Part shown: positions 53,997 to 64,000 of the stretch, piece by piece | Numbering within the stretch: position 1 is the stretch's first letter | Layout: every line of letters begins with the position of its first letter | Source of the DNA: Rhodomicrobium sp. | Lineage (GTDB): Bacteria; Pseudomonadota; Alphaproteobacteria; Rhizobiales; HXMU1428-3 | DNA length: 64,000 nucleotides | Direction: 5' to 3' | Assembly (NCBI GenBank): GCA_021604665.1 | Contig: BQJK01000001.1 | Span: 868,001-932,000, forward strand | Made by a program: the position numbers and the translations under genes | Notes under the pieces: model-generated | What the model saw: the letters and a program-made list of their open reading frames with translations, nothing else | What the model was told of the DNA's origin: nothing | Databases searched by the model: none

Positions 53997-54348
53997 ACGG
54001 TCATCACCCACACTTAAATCCCTCAATCGCTCACCTCTATAGCATGAGCTCTACTCAAACTTATCTGCGCTATCCACCTACATGTCTGCGCTATCCATAA
54101 GTCTCACCCTAAAGTTTTGCAACCCTCAGCAGCTACAGAAATAGTCAGAACAGCACGAATTAAGGGCATGTAGAGTAAGCGGCGCTTACTAGACCGGTGC
54201 TAATAGCCCGCTGGCTACCTCACTCTTACTGACATTTTTGCAGAATAATTAAAATGTGCTGATATATTTTAACCGCCTAAAAACAGGTTATCTCTACAAA
54301 GATAATATCACCCCCCGCATAGTTCACTAAAGTTTAGAGTATCAGCCA

Positions 54349-54699
54349 ATGCACAGCCCGTTAAAAATCGTCACCACAGCTCTCGCCATACTCAGCTTCA
54401 TCTATGCAAGCAGCATAACCATAAGCCAGGCTCATGCCGCCTGTACTGACAAAATATCCGGTAAAGAGATAGCCGCCATCCTGCTCGCGCGGGCCGCAAG
54501 CCGCCATTGCATGGGCTTCCCTCTCAGCACAAAGCAATTAGATAGCAAACTTGAAGAAATGAAATGCAATCCACGGGCAAAACGCGCGATTGAAGATATT
54601 GGCTTGCGCTTCACACAGCAGTTTGAAACCATTTTCAAGCGGCCCGGCAATGAAGCCATGTGCACACAAGCAAGCAGCTACAAACTTTCCTCTAAATAG
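54349..54699 (+). CDS. small secreted hypothetical protein
   Basis: 116 aa; signal peptide ending SQAHA-AC, four Cys in mature part. Confidence 0.55.
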   Translation: MHSPLKIVTTALAILSFIYASSITISQAHAACTDKISGKEIAAILLARAASRHCMGFPLSTKQLDSKLEEMKCNPRAKRAIEDIGLRFTQQFETIFKRPGNEAMCTQASSYKLSSK

Positions 54700-54879
54700 C
54701 GCCCCGCTCTGCGCTTAAATACCCCGCTCTACACTTTAATAGAAGACTGGTTCAGCAGTGCCAGATGAAGCGCCGCCATGAATTAAAGATCTAAAGCCAG
54801 GTTTAACCTCACTCATGAGCCTATGGCTCACCCATAAACTTCTAACGCGGCAGAAATCTTCTGGTAGGTCAGCTGCCGC

Positions 54880-56223
54880 TCACCCCTGAACATCCCAGCT
54901 AGTCCCCTCAGGACCATCTTTCAAAACTATGCCTTTTTCCAATAGCTCATCGCGGATCCGGTCCGCCTCGGCCCAGTCTTTATCCTCCCGCGCCTGAAGC
55001 CGCGCGGCAATAGCCGCTTCAATCTCTGCGTCCGAAACCCCAGCCTCAACCCGGGTCAGCTCAGCCCAGTCAGCACCGCTTTTCGTCAATAACCCCAAAA
55101 GGCCAGCCGCCGCTTTTAAATGAGCGGGCTGGCTTTTCAATTGGTGCAGCTCTGCAATCGCTTTCGGCGTATTCAAATCATCCCGCAATGCCGCAAACAC
55201 AGCATCATGCGGTTGGGCATCTTCTGATGGCAAAGCCTCCTCACCAATAGCCTCATACCATGAGGTCAATGTTTTTTGCGCTTCACTTAAGGACTTCACC
55301 GTCCAGTTTATAGGTTGGCGATAATGGGTCATTAGCATCGCCAGTCTGGCTGTCTCTCCGGGCCAATCTTTAAGCACCTCATTGACGGTGATAAAGTTGC
55401 CAAGACTTTTGGACATCTTCTCACCCTCAACCTGCAAATAGCCATTATGCATCCAATAGCGCGCCATCTCATGGCTGCCATGGGCACAGCGGCTTTGAGC
55501 AATCTCATTTTCATGATGCGGAAACACAAGGTCAATGCCGCCGCCATGGATATCAAACACCTCACCAAGATGCGCTTTCGCCATGGCCGAGCATTCAATA
55601 TGCCATCCAGGGCGCCCCCGCCCCAGCGCGCTCTCAAAGCCCTGCTCCCCTTCAGGGGCAGGCTTCCAAAGCACAAAATCCATTGGATCTTTTTTATAAG
55701 GTGCCACTTCAACCCGGGCACCAGCCTGCATCTCCTCAACAGAACGGTTTGAGAGATGTCCATACTCCGCCATTGAGGGCACATCAAAAAGCACATGCCC
55801 CTCAGCTTTATAAGCGTGGCCACGCTCAATCAAAACCTGAATAAGCGCCACCATCTCTTCTATATGCTCGGTCGCTCTAGGTTGCACTGTCGGCGGCAGG
55901 CAGCCAAGCGCCGTTACATCCGCCTGAAACTGTGCATTGGTCGTCTCTGTTAGCGTGCGGATATCAACACCGGCTTCAGCGGCCCGCGCAATGATCTTAT
56001 CATCCACATCCGTAATATTACGAACATAGGTCACATGCGCCGCCCCATAAACCTGGCGCAACAAACGGAATAACACATCAAACACAATCACCGGCCGGGC
56101 ATTGCCAATATGGGCATAATCATAAACCGTCGGCCCGCACACATACATCCGCACTGAAGCCGGGTCCAATGGCTCAAACACATCCTTTTTGCGGCTTAAT
56201 GTATTGTAAAGTGTGATTGTCAT
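54880..56223 (-). CDS. cysS: cysteinyl-tRNA synthetase
   Basis: [32 protein letters not shown]; start at 56223. Confidence 0.98.
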   Translation of the reverse strand: MTITLYNTLSRKKDVFEPLDPASVRMYVCGPTVYDYAHIGNARPVIVFDVLFRLLRQVYGAAHVTYVRNITDVDDKIIARAAEAGVDIRTLTETTNAQFQADVTALGCLPPTVQPRATEHIEEMVALIQVLIERGHAYKAEGHVLFDVPSMAEYGHLSNRSVEEMQAGARVEVAPYKKDPMDFVLWKPAPEGEQGFESALGRGRPGWHIECSAMAKAHLGEVFDIHGGGIDLVFPHHENEIAQSRCAHGSHEMARYWMHNGYLQVEGEKMSKSLGNFITVNEVLKDWPGETARLAMLMTHYRQPINWTVKSLSEAQKTLTSWYEAIGEEALPSEDAQPHDAVFAALRDDLNTPKAIAELHQLKSQPAHLKAAAGLLGLLTKSGADWAELTRVEAGVSDAEIEAAIAARLQAREDKDWAEADRIRDELLEKGIVLKDGPEGTSWDVQG

Positions 56224-56367
56224 TGGAGAAGCCCTCAATTATGGCAGCGATCAGATCGGTATGATTATATAGAAGCTCGCCCGGTTATGCCTGAGCCACT
56301 CAGTTGCCGTCAAGGCAGCATTCTGGCAACTATATAAATCTGGCAACTCTATTAATTAGCTACATGA

Positions 56368-57051
56368 TTAAAGAGACGGGTACTCAACCCCGCGCTTGAT
56401 CCAATAGAGAGACGGCGCAACCGCCTCAACCCTCGGAGCAGCCCCCTTCGGAAATCGCACCCACCCCGGCGCAGAAAGAGCGGCACCATCAACAGATAAC
56501 TCACCAGATATCAGCAATATCTCAGCGCCCTGAAGAAAAGTCTCAGTGTATCCAGCTTTGGCTTCAAGCCGCTCAATGCCCACCAGCTCAGCCCACCCCT
56601 CAGCCTTAAAAAGAACTTTACGCAAAAGTCCTGCACAACCCTCAACAGGCTCAAACTCCAACTTGCTGCTATCCACCGAGATCGCAGGTTCTCCAGCCGC
56701 TTTCATCTGGCAAAGCTTCACAAAAATCTCACAGCCCTGGTCACTATGGGGCTTATGGCGCGAGCCCGGTGGGTTGCGCACATAATAGCCCTCACCATAA
56801 TCACCACTTTCATCAGAAAACACACCAGAGAGCACAAAATACTCCTCTCCGCCGCCATGGCTATGAGCGCTAAATGAATAGCCGGGGTTAAACCTGACAA
56901 TGCTGGTCGCGCGCGCCACCTCACCCCCCACCCGGTCAAGCATCTTCCGCTCAACACCAGCCAGAGGTGAAGGATGCCATGGAGCCGTATCAATATTCAC
57001 CCTAGCGATCTCATCAAAATTATCATTCACCCGTTCAGGCGTCTCAGACAT
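56368..57051 (-). CDS. ChrR-like cupin domain protein
   Basis: 227 aa; FSAHSHGGGEEYFVLSGVFSDESGDYGEGYYVRNPPGSRH. Confidence 0.85.
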   Translation of the reverse strand: MSETPERVNDNFDEIARVNIDTAPWHPSPLAGVERKMLDRVGGEVARATSIVRFNPGYSFSAHSHGGGEEYFVLSGVFSDESGDYGEGYYVRNPPGSRHKPHSDQGCEIFVKLCQMKAAGEPAISVDSSKLEFEPVEGCAGLLRKVLFKAEGWAELVGIERLEAKAGYTETFLQGAEILLISGELSVDGAALSAPGWVRFPKGAAPRVEAVAPSLYWIKRGVEYPSL

Positions 57052-57324
57052 ATGGGGCCCCTATTCTAATTAGTAATTTATTGTATCAGCACCCGGCAAT
57101 TAGCCGCCTCAGCCATGTTTAAATGCCTCAAAACGGCCTGATTAACCCACCAGCCACGTTTTTGACTGACCCGGGCTATAGAATCAGTGCTAACTTTTTA
57201 ATCATAGGTAAGTTTGCGACCTTAATTGGTCCCAAATTATAGCCTATAGTCTGCAAACAGCTATCAGTTTGAAAACAACACCCCCCACCTCTTAAAAAAT
57301 AAAAGAGGACCAGCGCTTCAACAG

Positions 57325-58455
57325 GTGCAAGAGATGATAAATTTCAGCAATATATATAAGAGCTATGGGCAACCAAGCCAAAAGCCTTCATCGCCGCGCC
57401 GCTTTACAAGTCTCAACACATCTCGGCATAGCAGGACCAATATCCAGCTATGTCTAGCCGCAGCTCTATGTCTCATCTTTTCCAGCTTGATGGCACCTCA
57501 CGCCTCAGCACAACAGGAAAACTCCCGCCAACAAGCCTTTTGTTTAAACATGGAAGCTAAGCTCGCCAAGCTCATGCATGGCAATGGCACCGCCAGAATA
57601 GACCGCAGCAAACTGAAAAGTGAAATTCGCAAGATCGAACAGATCTATCACCGCTTAAATAGTGATGCGGAGCGGCGTAATTGCTATTCTTATTTTCTAT
57701 TTTCTAAAGAGCTGCGCCGCACCCCCCGCTGCGTGCGCATTGATCGCAAAATTAGAGAAGCCAAAAACCAGCTTGCCCGCTTAAATGATCAGCTCCACCG
57801 GTCAGCAAATAGCCGCGAATATGATAATGAGCGCAAAAACGAGCTTATCAGAGCCCTTGCCCGCAACCGCTGCGGCGTACAATATGAACGTGAAGCTCGC
57901 CGCCGCAACAGTTTTGAAAACTGGTTTGGCGATGGCTTTTTTGGCGGTACTCCGAGAACCCGCGATTACGGTATTGAAGATCAATTTAAATTCGCAACCC
58001 ACCGCACATTATGCGTCCGCCTGTGTGATGGCTATTATTTCCCTCTTAGTTTCGCAACCACCACCAACCGCTTCATGCAAGATGCCTCCCTCTGCCAATC
58101 TCGCTGCGCAGCCCCAGCAGAACTTTTTACACACCCCAACCCTGGCGGAGAAGCCGAGCAGATGATCTCTATTAAGGGCGAACCCTATGAGAAGCTGAAA
58201 AACGCCTGGCGCTTTAAAAAAGAATTTGTCAAAGGCTGCTCTTGCAAGTCAGCTGAATATGACCCAGAGCTAATAGCTGCAAATGCCGCAAAAACAGACC
58301 AGCCCGCAACGCCGGAAAAAGACAGCAGTGAAGGCGAGAAAAAACCGGACACAGCAGAGGGCGAGGAAATTAAAAAATCCGGGTTAGATAGCCCCGATGC
58401 AACCAAGCAACTAGCAAGTGAAAAGACCACTAAAACCAAAACCCCAGCCAATTAA
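57325..58455 (+). CDS. DUF2865 domain-containing protein
   Basis: HRTLCVRLCDGYYFPLSFATTTNRFMQDASLCQSRC ... NPGGEAEQMISIKGEPY. Confidence 0.88.
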   Translation: MQEMINFSNIYKSYGQPSQKPSSPRRFTSLNTSRHSRTNIQLCLAAALCLIFSSLMAPHASAQQENSRQQAFCLNMEAKLAKLMHGNGTARIDRSKLKSEIRKIEQIYHRLNSDAERRNCYSYFLFSKELRRTPRCVRIDRKIREAKNQLARLNDQLHRSANSREYDNERKNELIRALARNRCGVQYEREARRRNSFENWFGDGFFGGTPRTRDYGIEDQFKFATHRTLCVRLCDGYYFPLSFATTTNRFMQDASLCQSRCAAPAELFTHPNPGGEAEQMISIKGEPYEKLKNAWRFKKEFVKGCSCKSAEYDPELIAANAAKTDQPATPEKDSSEGEKKPDTAEGEEIKKSGLDSPDATKQLASEKTTKTKTPAN

Positions 58456-58639
58456 GACAGTTTAAGTCCAAAAAAAGGCAAGGGAATTCCCACCAAAATA
58501 GCGGCAAGACACTGATAATATTGGGCTTTACAAGTTAACCACAGCCTATCATTAATCTGTGGAAAGCCATATCTGGTCAATCATTTGTCGCAACCCCTAC
58601 CTACCCTGAAGGCTGTTCTTGAGTAAAGGAGGGCCTTAA

Positions 58640-59233
58640 ATGTTTGAAGTTAGTAAACGCCCCATCGGCTTGGATGATCTGGCTGATGTTCGATATTTGC
58701 ATAGCAGCGCATTCCGTATGTGCGGCGCAGCACACCACACAGAGGATGAGATAGATGCCTATCTCTCCCGCATCAATTCCAACGACTATATCCACGAATG
58801 CCTGAATTGCAGCCTCTATGGCTTGTGGCATGGCGACATGTTAATCGGCACCGCAGGTTGGTGCCCGTCTAATGACAATCGCAATACCGCACGGCTACGT
58901 AAAATCTATATCCATAATTTCTATGTTGGCTTGGGCCTCGGCCGCCAACTGGTAAAGGATACAGAAGAGCGTGCCGCTAATGGTGGGTTTGAAGCCTTTA
59001 GCATACGCGCTGGCACTCATGCGGCACCATTCTTCCGTCACCTCGGCTATCAAGTCACCTCATACGGTGCCTTAAACACACCGAAGGGGCCTGATTTACC
59101 TGTCACCTATATGCGCAAAACAGCAATGAGCACGGGTAAAACTCTCGGCCATACATTTAACCTGGCACGTGCAGGCCGCCCCTGGGGTGATCAACATAGA
59201 GATGATTACGGCATAACAACACAGACGCATTAA
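58640..59233 (+). CDS. GNAT-family N-acetyltransferase
   Basis: RKIYIHNFYVGLGLGRQLVKDTEERAANGGFEAFSIRAGTHAAPFFRHLGY. Confidence 0.9.
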   Translation: MFEVSKRPIGLDDLADVRYLHSSAFRMCGAAHHTEDEIDAYLSRINSNDYIHECLNCSLYGLWHGDMLIGTAGWCPSNDNRNTARLRKIYIHNFYVGLGLGRQLVKDTEERAANGGFEAFSIRAGTHAAPFFRHLGYQVTSYGALNTPKGPDLPVTYMRKTAMSTGKTLGHTFNLARAGRPWGDQHRDDYGITTQTH

Positions 59234-59898
59234 TCAGCGTCTGTCACATGGCATCACCAATATGGATCAACTGCGTTGCTGAGCATTTAGCGGCGCGGTT
59301 TATCCATGTTGGTGTATGAAAAATCAATTAGATATCTAATTAGGGGAATTTACGTTCTAACCCAGGACATATAAGTCTTTGTATTAACTGCAAATACCAC
59401 TGATATTGCCTAGCTCACCTCTCCAGCTCGCGCCCCTCAGCCCGTTATAGAAAAACACCCCCCACGCATAATTTACTTAGAATATCCTCATACTTACTTA
59501 ATAAGTACTTGCACAAACGAATTGCACGCAACCAATTAACTTGTTAACCGAAAATAACGCGCATAATGCATGTTATTGCGCATTTTTGCATAATGTAGAT
59601 GATCGTCTTAATCGCAGAAAACCAGATGATACCCCTATAAATTGTATAGACCATCGCCTACCAAACCTGCATCGCGGTACTTTTTTACCTTTTTTGAATA
59701 TTTTTATAAAATTTATTATTCAGCAATATCAGCTGCTTGACAGTAAATTTTAAGATATAGAAATAATACATGGATTAACAAAGATGATTTTTAATAAAAT
59801 AGTTACCTGAATGGTTAGAACATAGTTAACACAGCTTACAAGGCATAAAAAACCACAGTAATGGTCACTACAGATGATATTTAGTAATCTATTGAGGA

Positions 59899-61188
59899 AT
59901 GCGTAAAATGAGCACTTCCATAGGCGCTTATATAGTCGGGTTAGGTTCTCCGTCCAGCACGACTAAACCGGCCAAAGCCACCAATTATGTATACCATTTT
60001 GTATTTTGCCTAATCGCATCAACAACATTCAGTTTAACCAAACCAACCATCGCCTATGCTGGCGACGTTAACTGCTCCCTTGTGATCCTGGGCTGCGAAA
60101 CAGATGGCCAGGATGATATTGTTGATGATTCAATCGACAGCGCTGATATACAAGATGGCACCATCACCTCTGATGATCTGGCAGCGGATGTAATTACAAC
60201 AGATGAGCTCGCAGATAACGCGGTCGATACAGCCGCCATACAGGATGACGCTGTCACAGCCGCCAAACTCAACGCTGACACAGCTGGTGATGGCCTCTCA
60301 CAAGATGGCGCAGGAGCCCTTCAGGTGAATAGCGGTAATGGCATCGAAGTGACCGGAGACGCTGTAGCAGTTGATCTTGGCGACGCTTCCACAGCGGGAA
60401 ATACCAATTCTGGCCTTGAGTTCATAGGCGGCGACCTAACAGTTGATGTCGATGATACCAGCCTTGAAGTTGGTGTTAATGGCCTGCAAATCAAAGCAGA
60501 TGGTGTCACCTCAAGCCACATTGCTGCAAATGCCATCACGGCAAGTGAGCTGGCTGACAATTCAGTCGATACCAACGCCATCATAGATGGCGCCGTCACC
60601 ACAGCAAAACTGGCCGATGGAGCCGTCACCACAGCCAAAATCGCAGATAATGCCGTAACAACAGCCAAAATCGCCGATGACGCTGTGACAACAGCAAAGA
60701 TTGCCGATGACGCCGTGACAACAGACAAAATTGCAGATGATGCCGTCACCTCAGACAAGCTCGCAGATAATGCCGTTGATACAGACGCCATCCAGGACGG
60801 CGCTGTAACCGCTGCCAAACTCGCCCCCGGTATTATCGGCGGCACTTCTATTTCAGATAACAGTATCAACACCCAGCATTTAGTGGATGGGGCAGTCACC
60901 TTCAATAAACTGGGAACAGATGTTCAAAACCGCATCACCTCACTTGAAGATAACGTCAACAGCCTCAAAGGCGGTGTCGCTATGGCAATGGCCACCGCAA
61001 ATGCCCCTGTAATATTAGAAGGGAACAAGCAATTCTCTCTCAGTGTCGGTATCGGTTTTTACGATGATCAGGCAGCAGGTGCTTTTAAAGGTGCCGTGAG
61101 ACTAGGTGACCATTCAGTACTACAAGGCAGCATGGCCTTGGCAGAAGATAATATCGGCGGCGGCATCGGCATTGGTATTGGCTTCTAA
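59899..61188 (+). CDS. YadA-like / trimeric-autotransporter-like repeat protein
   Basis: Signal-like N-terminus, AVTTAKIADD decapeptide repeats, C-terminal ~80 aa resembling a YadA anchor and ending in Phe. Confidence 0.72.
   Translation: MRKMSTSIGAYIVGLGSPSSTTKPAKATNYVYHFVFCLIASTTFSLTKPTIAYAGDVNCSLVILGCETDGQDDIVDDSIDSADIQDGTITSDDLAADVITTDELADNAVDTAAIQDDAVTAAKLNADTAGDGLSQDGAGALQVNSGNGIEVTGDAVAVDLGDASTAGNTNSGLEFIGGDLTVDVDDTSLEVGVNGLQIKADGVTSSHIAANAITASELADNSVDTNAIIDGAVTTAKLADGAVTTAKIADNAVTTAKIADDAVTTAKIADDAVTTDKIADDAVTSDKLADNAVDTDAIQDGAVTAAKLAPGIIGGTSISDNSINTQHLVDGAVTFNKLGTDVQNRITSLEDNVNSLKGGVAMAMATANAPVILEGNKQFSLSVGIGFYDDQAAGAFKGAVRLGDHSVLQGSMALAEDNIGGGIGIGIGF
60590..60825 (+). repeat. ~30-bp in-frame tandem repeats (10 aa period)
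   Basis: Units such as gccgtcaccacagccaaaatcgcagataat / gccgtaacaacagccaaaatcgccgatgac / gctgtgacaacagcaaagattgccgatgac. Confidence 0.85.
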
Positions 61189-61308
61189 CCGCACTGCAGA
61201 GAGCGCCTCATTATAAAACAGAGCCGGAACCAAACGAACAAAACGGCCCCTTAAAACAGATTAGTACCCGCGTTTAATCAAATTAATTTATTATACTAGG
61301 GTGACAAA

Positions 61309-61818
61309 ATGATACGTTCAAAGCTAATTGCATTCATTTGCATTCTTGTATTGACGATTTTCTTAATGCAACCAACCACAAACAGTGCCGCAGACAACCC
61401 TGTGTGGCGCATTGTTTGCCTCTCTGAAAAAAAACCATGCTATGTCGCCGCGAACATAAAAACCGGCTCAGGCTCTGTCGTTTCAATTTTCACCATTAAA
61501 AAGCAAAAAGTGAAATTGAGAACAATAAACCTCGCCTCACTCCAGGTGCCGCTTGGCTATCATATCCCCTCAGGCATCAAAGTGATTTTCAAAAATAGCA
61601 AAATCATTCGGGCTAAATTGATAGAATGTAATAGCAAAGGGTGCAGAGCCATCTTCCCCCTTGAAGCAGAGCATTTAGCTGCCATGCATAAAGGTGATGA
61701 AGTCAAAATTCTGCTAACTGACACCAAGACTCGCAAAAAACTGGTGCTAAAATATTCACTCAAGGGTTTCTCTAAAACCTGGGCAAATTTCGATAAGCCA
61801 AGCCGGCATCAACTTTAA
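61309..61818 (+). CDS. IalB-like (invasion-associated locus B) secreted protein
   Basis: Signal peptide; WRIVCLSEKKPCYVAANI, VPLGYHIPSGIKV, CNSKGCRAIFPLEAEHLAAMHKGDEVKI. Confidence 0.78.
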   Translation: MIRSKLIAFICILVLTIFLMQPTTNSAADNPVWRIVCLSEKKPCYVAANIKTGSGSVVSIFTIKKQKVKLRTINLASLQVPLGYHIPSGIKVIFKNSKIIRAKLIECNSKGCRAIFPLEAEHLAAMHKGDEVKILLTDTKTRKKLVLKYSLKGFSKTWANFDKPSRHQL

Positions 61819-61896
61819 ACTCGCTATAAGTTTAAATTCATTGTCACAATCGAGATTTCCCCGCCCGCTAAATCAAGCACAGCCCTATCATCCAGA

Positions 61897-63234
61897 TTAG
61901 GCGGCTTCACCAGATAAACGCTGCACAACCCGCTCATGCCCTATTAAAGGCAAAAGAGTTTTCAGCTCCGGCCCATGCTGCTCCCCCGTGAGAGCCAATC
62001 TCAACGGTTGGAACAAAGCCTTGCCCTTAGCCCCTGTCGCAGCTTTAACAGCGCCCGTCCATTCCCCCCAGCTATTCTCATTTAAGGGAGCAGGCGGCAG
62101 AGCAGCAAGCGCCGCTTTACAAAAGTCAGCATCCTCAATCACCGGTGCAATCGGTCCTTGAACAATGCGCCACCAATCACTCACATCAGAGAAGGTCTCA
62201 ATATTCGCCTTCACCGTATCCCAGAAACTCTCGCCCCCTTCAATACCCAGCGCTTTAAGCCGCTCTGAAACAAGCGCATAGTCCATATCGTGCAACAGTT
62301 TCGCATTCAGCAATTTAAGCTCATCAACATCAAACCTGGCAGGCGCTCGGCTCAGTTTTTCAAACGCAAATTCATCCGCAATACTATCGATAGTCTTATG
62401 GGGCACAATCGGGTTAGACGAGCCAATCGTCGCCGCGTGGCTCACAACTGCCATCGGCTCTATGCCCTCATCTCTAAAGGATGAGATCGAAAGGCTACCA
62501 AGCCGTTTAGACAGCCCCTCACCATCCTTGCCAACCAGCAAGTTATGATGAGCGAATGAGGGCGGTGTGGCACCAAGCGCTTCAAATATTTGAATTTGCG
62601 CCCCCGTATTTGCCACATGATCCTCCCCCCGAATGACATGAGAGATTTTAAACTCAATATCATCGATCACACTCGGCAAGGTATAAAGATAAGTGCCATC
62701 TTCGCGCACCAAAATAGGGTCAGAAAGCGATGACGCCTCAATAGATTGCTCCCCCCGGACAAGGTCAACCCAGGCCACAGCTCTATCTTCAAGCTTAAAG
62801 CGCCAGTGCGCTTTGCGACCTTCAGCTTCAAGGGCAACAATTTCTTTTTCTGTCAGCTCAAGGGCCGCCCGGTCATATACCGGCGGCAAGCCGCGCCCCA
62901 TCTGCCGCTTGCGTTTGCGCTCAAGTTCTCCAGCCGTTTCATAGCAGGGGTAAAGCCGGCCAGAAGCTTTTAGCTTAGAGACCACAGCATCATATTTATC
63001 AAACCGGTCAGATTGGCGCGCCTCAAAATCCCAGCCCAAACCAAGCCAGGTCAGATCATCCTTAATACCTTGCGCAAATTCTTCTGTTGAGCGCTCCTGG
63101 TCCGTATCATCAATCCGCAACATAAACTGACCGCCCATAGAGCGCGCATACATCCAATTGATGATCGCAGGGCGAAGGTTACCGATATGAATTTTGCCCG
63201 TTGGGCTTGGCGCAAAGCGCGTAATCACTGTCAT
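61897..63234 (-). CDS. gltX: glutamyl-tRNA synthetase
   Basis: [45 protein letters not shown]. Confidence 0.97.
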   Translation of the reverse strand: MTVITRFAPSPTGKIHIGNLRPAIINWMYARSMGGQFMLRIDDTDQERSTEEFAQGIKDDLTWLGLGWDFEARQSDRFDKYDAVVSKLKASGRLYPCYETAGELERKRKRQMGRGLPPVYDRAALELTEKEIVALEAEGRKAHWRFKLEDRAVAWVDLVRGEQSIEASSLSDPILVREDGTYLYTLPSVIDDIEFKISHVIRGEDHVANTGAQIQIFEALGATPPSFAHHNLLVGKDGEGLSKRLGSLSISSFRDEGIEPMAVVSHAATIGSSNPIVPHKTIDSIADEFAFEKLSRAPARFDVDELKLLNAKLLHDMDYALVSERLKALGIEGGESFWDTVKANIETFSDVSDWWRIVQGPIAPVIEDADFCKAALAALPPAPLNENSWGEWTGAVKAATGAKGKALFQPLRLALTGEQHGPELKTLLPLIGHERVVQRLSGEAA

Positions 63235-63291
63235 GACACTCTTCTTAAAATTTGTTCTAATGGTCTTAAAATTACAAAAGCCGTTAATGGC

Positions 63292-64000
63292 TCACTGCAT
63301 GTCCCGAAACTTATTGGTAATCGGGTAGCGCCTGTCGCGCCCAAAGTTCCGGGAGGAGATCTTCACACCCGGGGCGGCCTGTCGTCGTTTATATTCCGCC
63401 AGATACAGCAGATGCTCAATCCTGACAATGACCTCTATGTCATGGCCTCGTGCCTCAATTTCTTTCACAGATAATTCTTTTTCAACCAGACATTCTAAAA
63501 TATCATCCAGGATCTCATATGGCGGCAAACTATCCTGATCTGTTTGGTTCTCTCTAAGCTCAGCTGTTGGCGCTTTGGTGATAATGTTTTCAGGGATCAC
63601 CTCACCCGATGGCCCAAGGCACCCCGGCGGAACCATTTTGTTACGAAAACGCGAAAGCGCATATACTTTGGTTTTATAGAGGTCTTTAATCGGGTTGTAG
63701 CCGCCATTCATATCCCCGTAAAGCGTCGCATACCCAACAGAAACCTCAGACTTATTCCCCGTCGTCACCAGCATGTCACCATCCCTGTTCGATAGCGCCA
63801 TTAATAAAACTCCCCGCAAACGAGATTGGATATTCTCTTCCCAAATGCCGCCTTCACCTGAAGGCATTAAGGGCGCAAGGCTTTCTAAAACCCCGGTGAC
63901 CGCCGCTTCAATAGGGACGCTCTGATAAGCAACGCCCAAAGCCTCGGCGCAGGCTGCGGCATCATCAAGGCTATCAGCCGAGGTATAACGGTAAGGTAAC
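63292..64000 (-). CDS. nadE: NAD+ synthase, C-terminal part, truncated by window edge
   Basis: Frame continues past the ORF-track start: LPYRYTSADSLDDAAACAEALGVAYQSVPIEAA...; LVTTGNKSEVSVGYATLYGDMNGGYNPIKDLYKT. Confidence 0.96.
   Translation of the reverse strand, partial: LPYRYTSADSLDDAAACAEALGVAYQSVPIEAAVTGVLESLAPLMPSGEGGIWEENIQSRLRGVLLMALSNRDGDMLVTTGNKSEVSVGYATLYGDMNGGYNPIKDLYKTKVYALSRFRNKMVPPGCLGPSGEVIPENIITKAPTAELRENQTDQDSLPPYEILDDILECLVEKELSVKEIEARGHDIEVIVRIEHLLYLAEYKRRQAAPGVKISSRNFGRDRRYPITNKFRDMQ

Noticed and set aside
59541-59753. 70-aa ORF in AT-rich intergenic DNA
   Set aside because: No convincing RBS, composition random-like.
60321-60905. 194-aa minus-strand ORF with repeats
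   Set aside because: Repetitiveness is simply the complement of the adhesin tandem repeats.
1-64000. tRNA/rRNA genes, CRISPR arrays, transposases, prophage, toxin-antitoxin or defence islands
   Set aside because: None recognised on reading; a tRNAscan/cmscan run would be needed to exclude cryptic RNA genes.

Overview
Alphaproteobacterial chromosomal window (gene content and order suggest Hyphomicrobiales or a close relative; this is inference). It is mostly conserved core genome: alaS (cut by the left edge), recA, cckA, a flagellar export/basal-body cluster (flhB-fliR-fliQ-fliE-flgC-flgB, divergent from fliO-fliP), prfB, PBP1A, an AMIN-type amidase, rne, a PLP aminotransferase, an M48 protease, a DsbA-like protein, aroQ-accB-accC-aat, DUF2155, a methyltransferase, NDUFA12, nrdJ, cinA-like, sfsA, map, radC, pssA-psd, an Atm1-type ABC transporter, a giant LysM protein, a LOG-family protein, cimA, cysS, a ChrR-like cupin, DUF2865, GNAT, a YadA-like repeat protein, an IalB-like protein, gltX and nadE (cut by the right edge). 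No rRNA, tRNA, CRISPR array, prophage or transposase was recognised. Best second looks: (1) a +1 programmed frameshift in prfB that the ORF track misses; (2) an exact CtrA box (TTAA-N7-TTAA) between the divergent flagellar operons; (3) an exact alphaproteobacterial SOS box (GTTC-N7-GTTC) upstream of recA; (4) a ~1.3 kb hairpin-rich non-coding region upstream of nrdJ with a candidate NrdR operator pair 31 bp apart; (5) a 1470-aa LysM protein with a recurring W-x-[VI]-P-x-x-x-x-P-x-Y motif; (6) a small trimeric-autotransporter-like protein with 30-bp/10-aa tandem repeats; (7) REP-like palindromic repeats inside the flagellar cluster and next to cckA.
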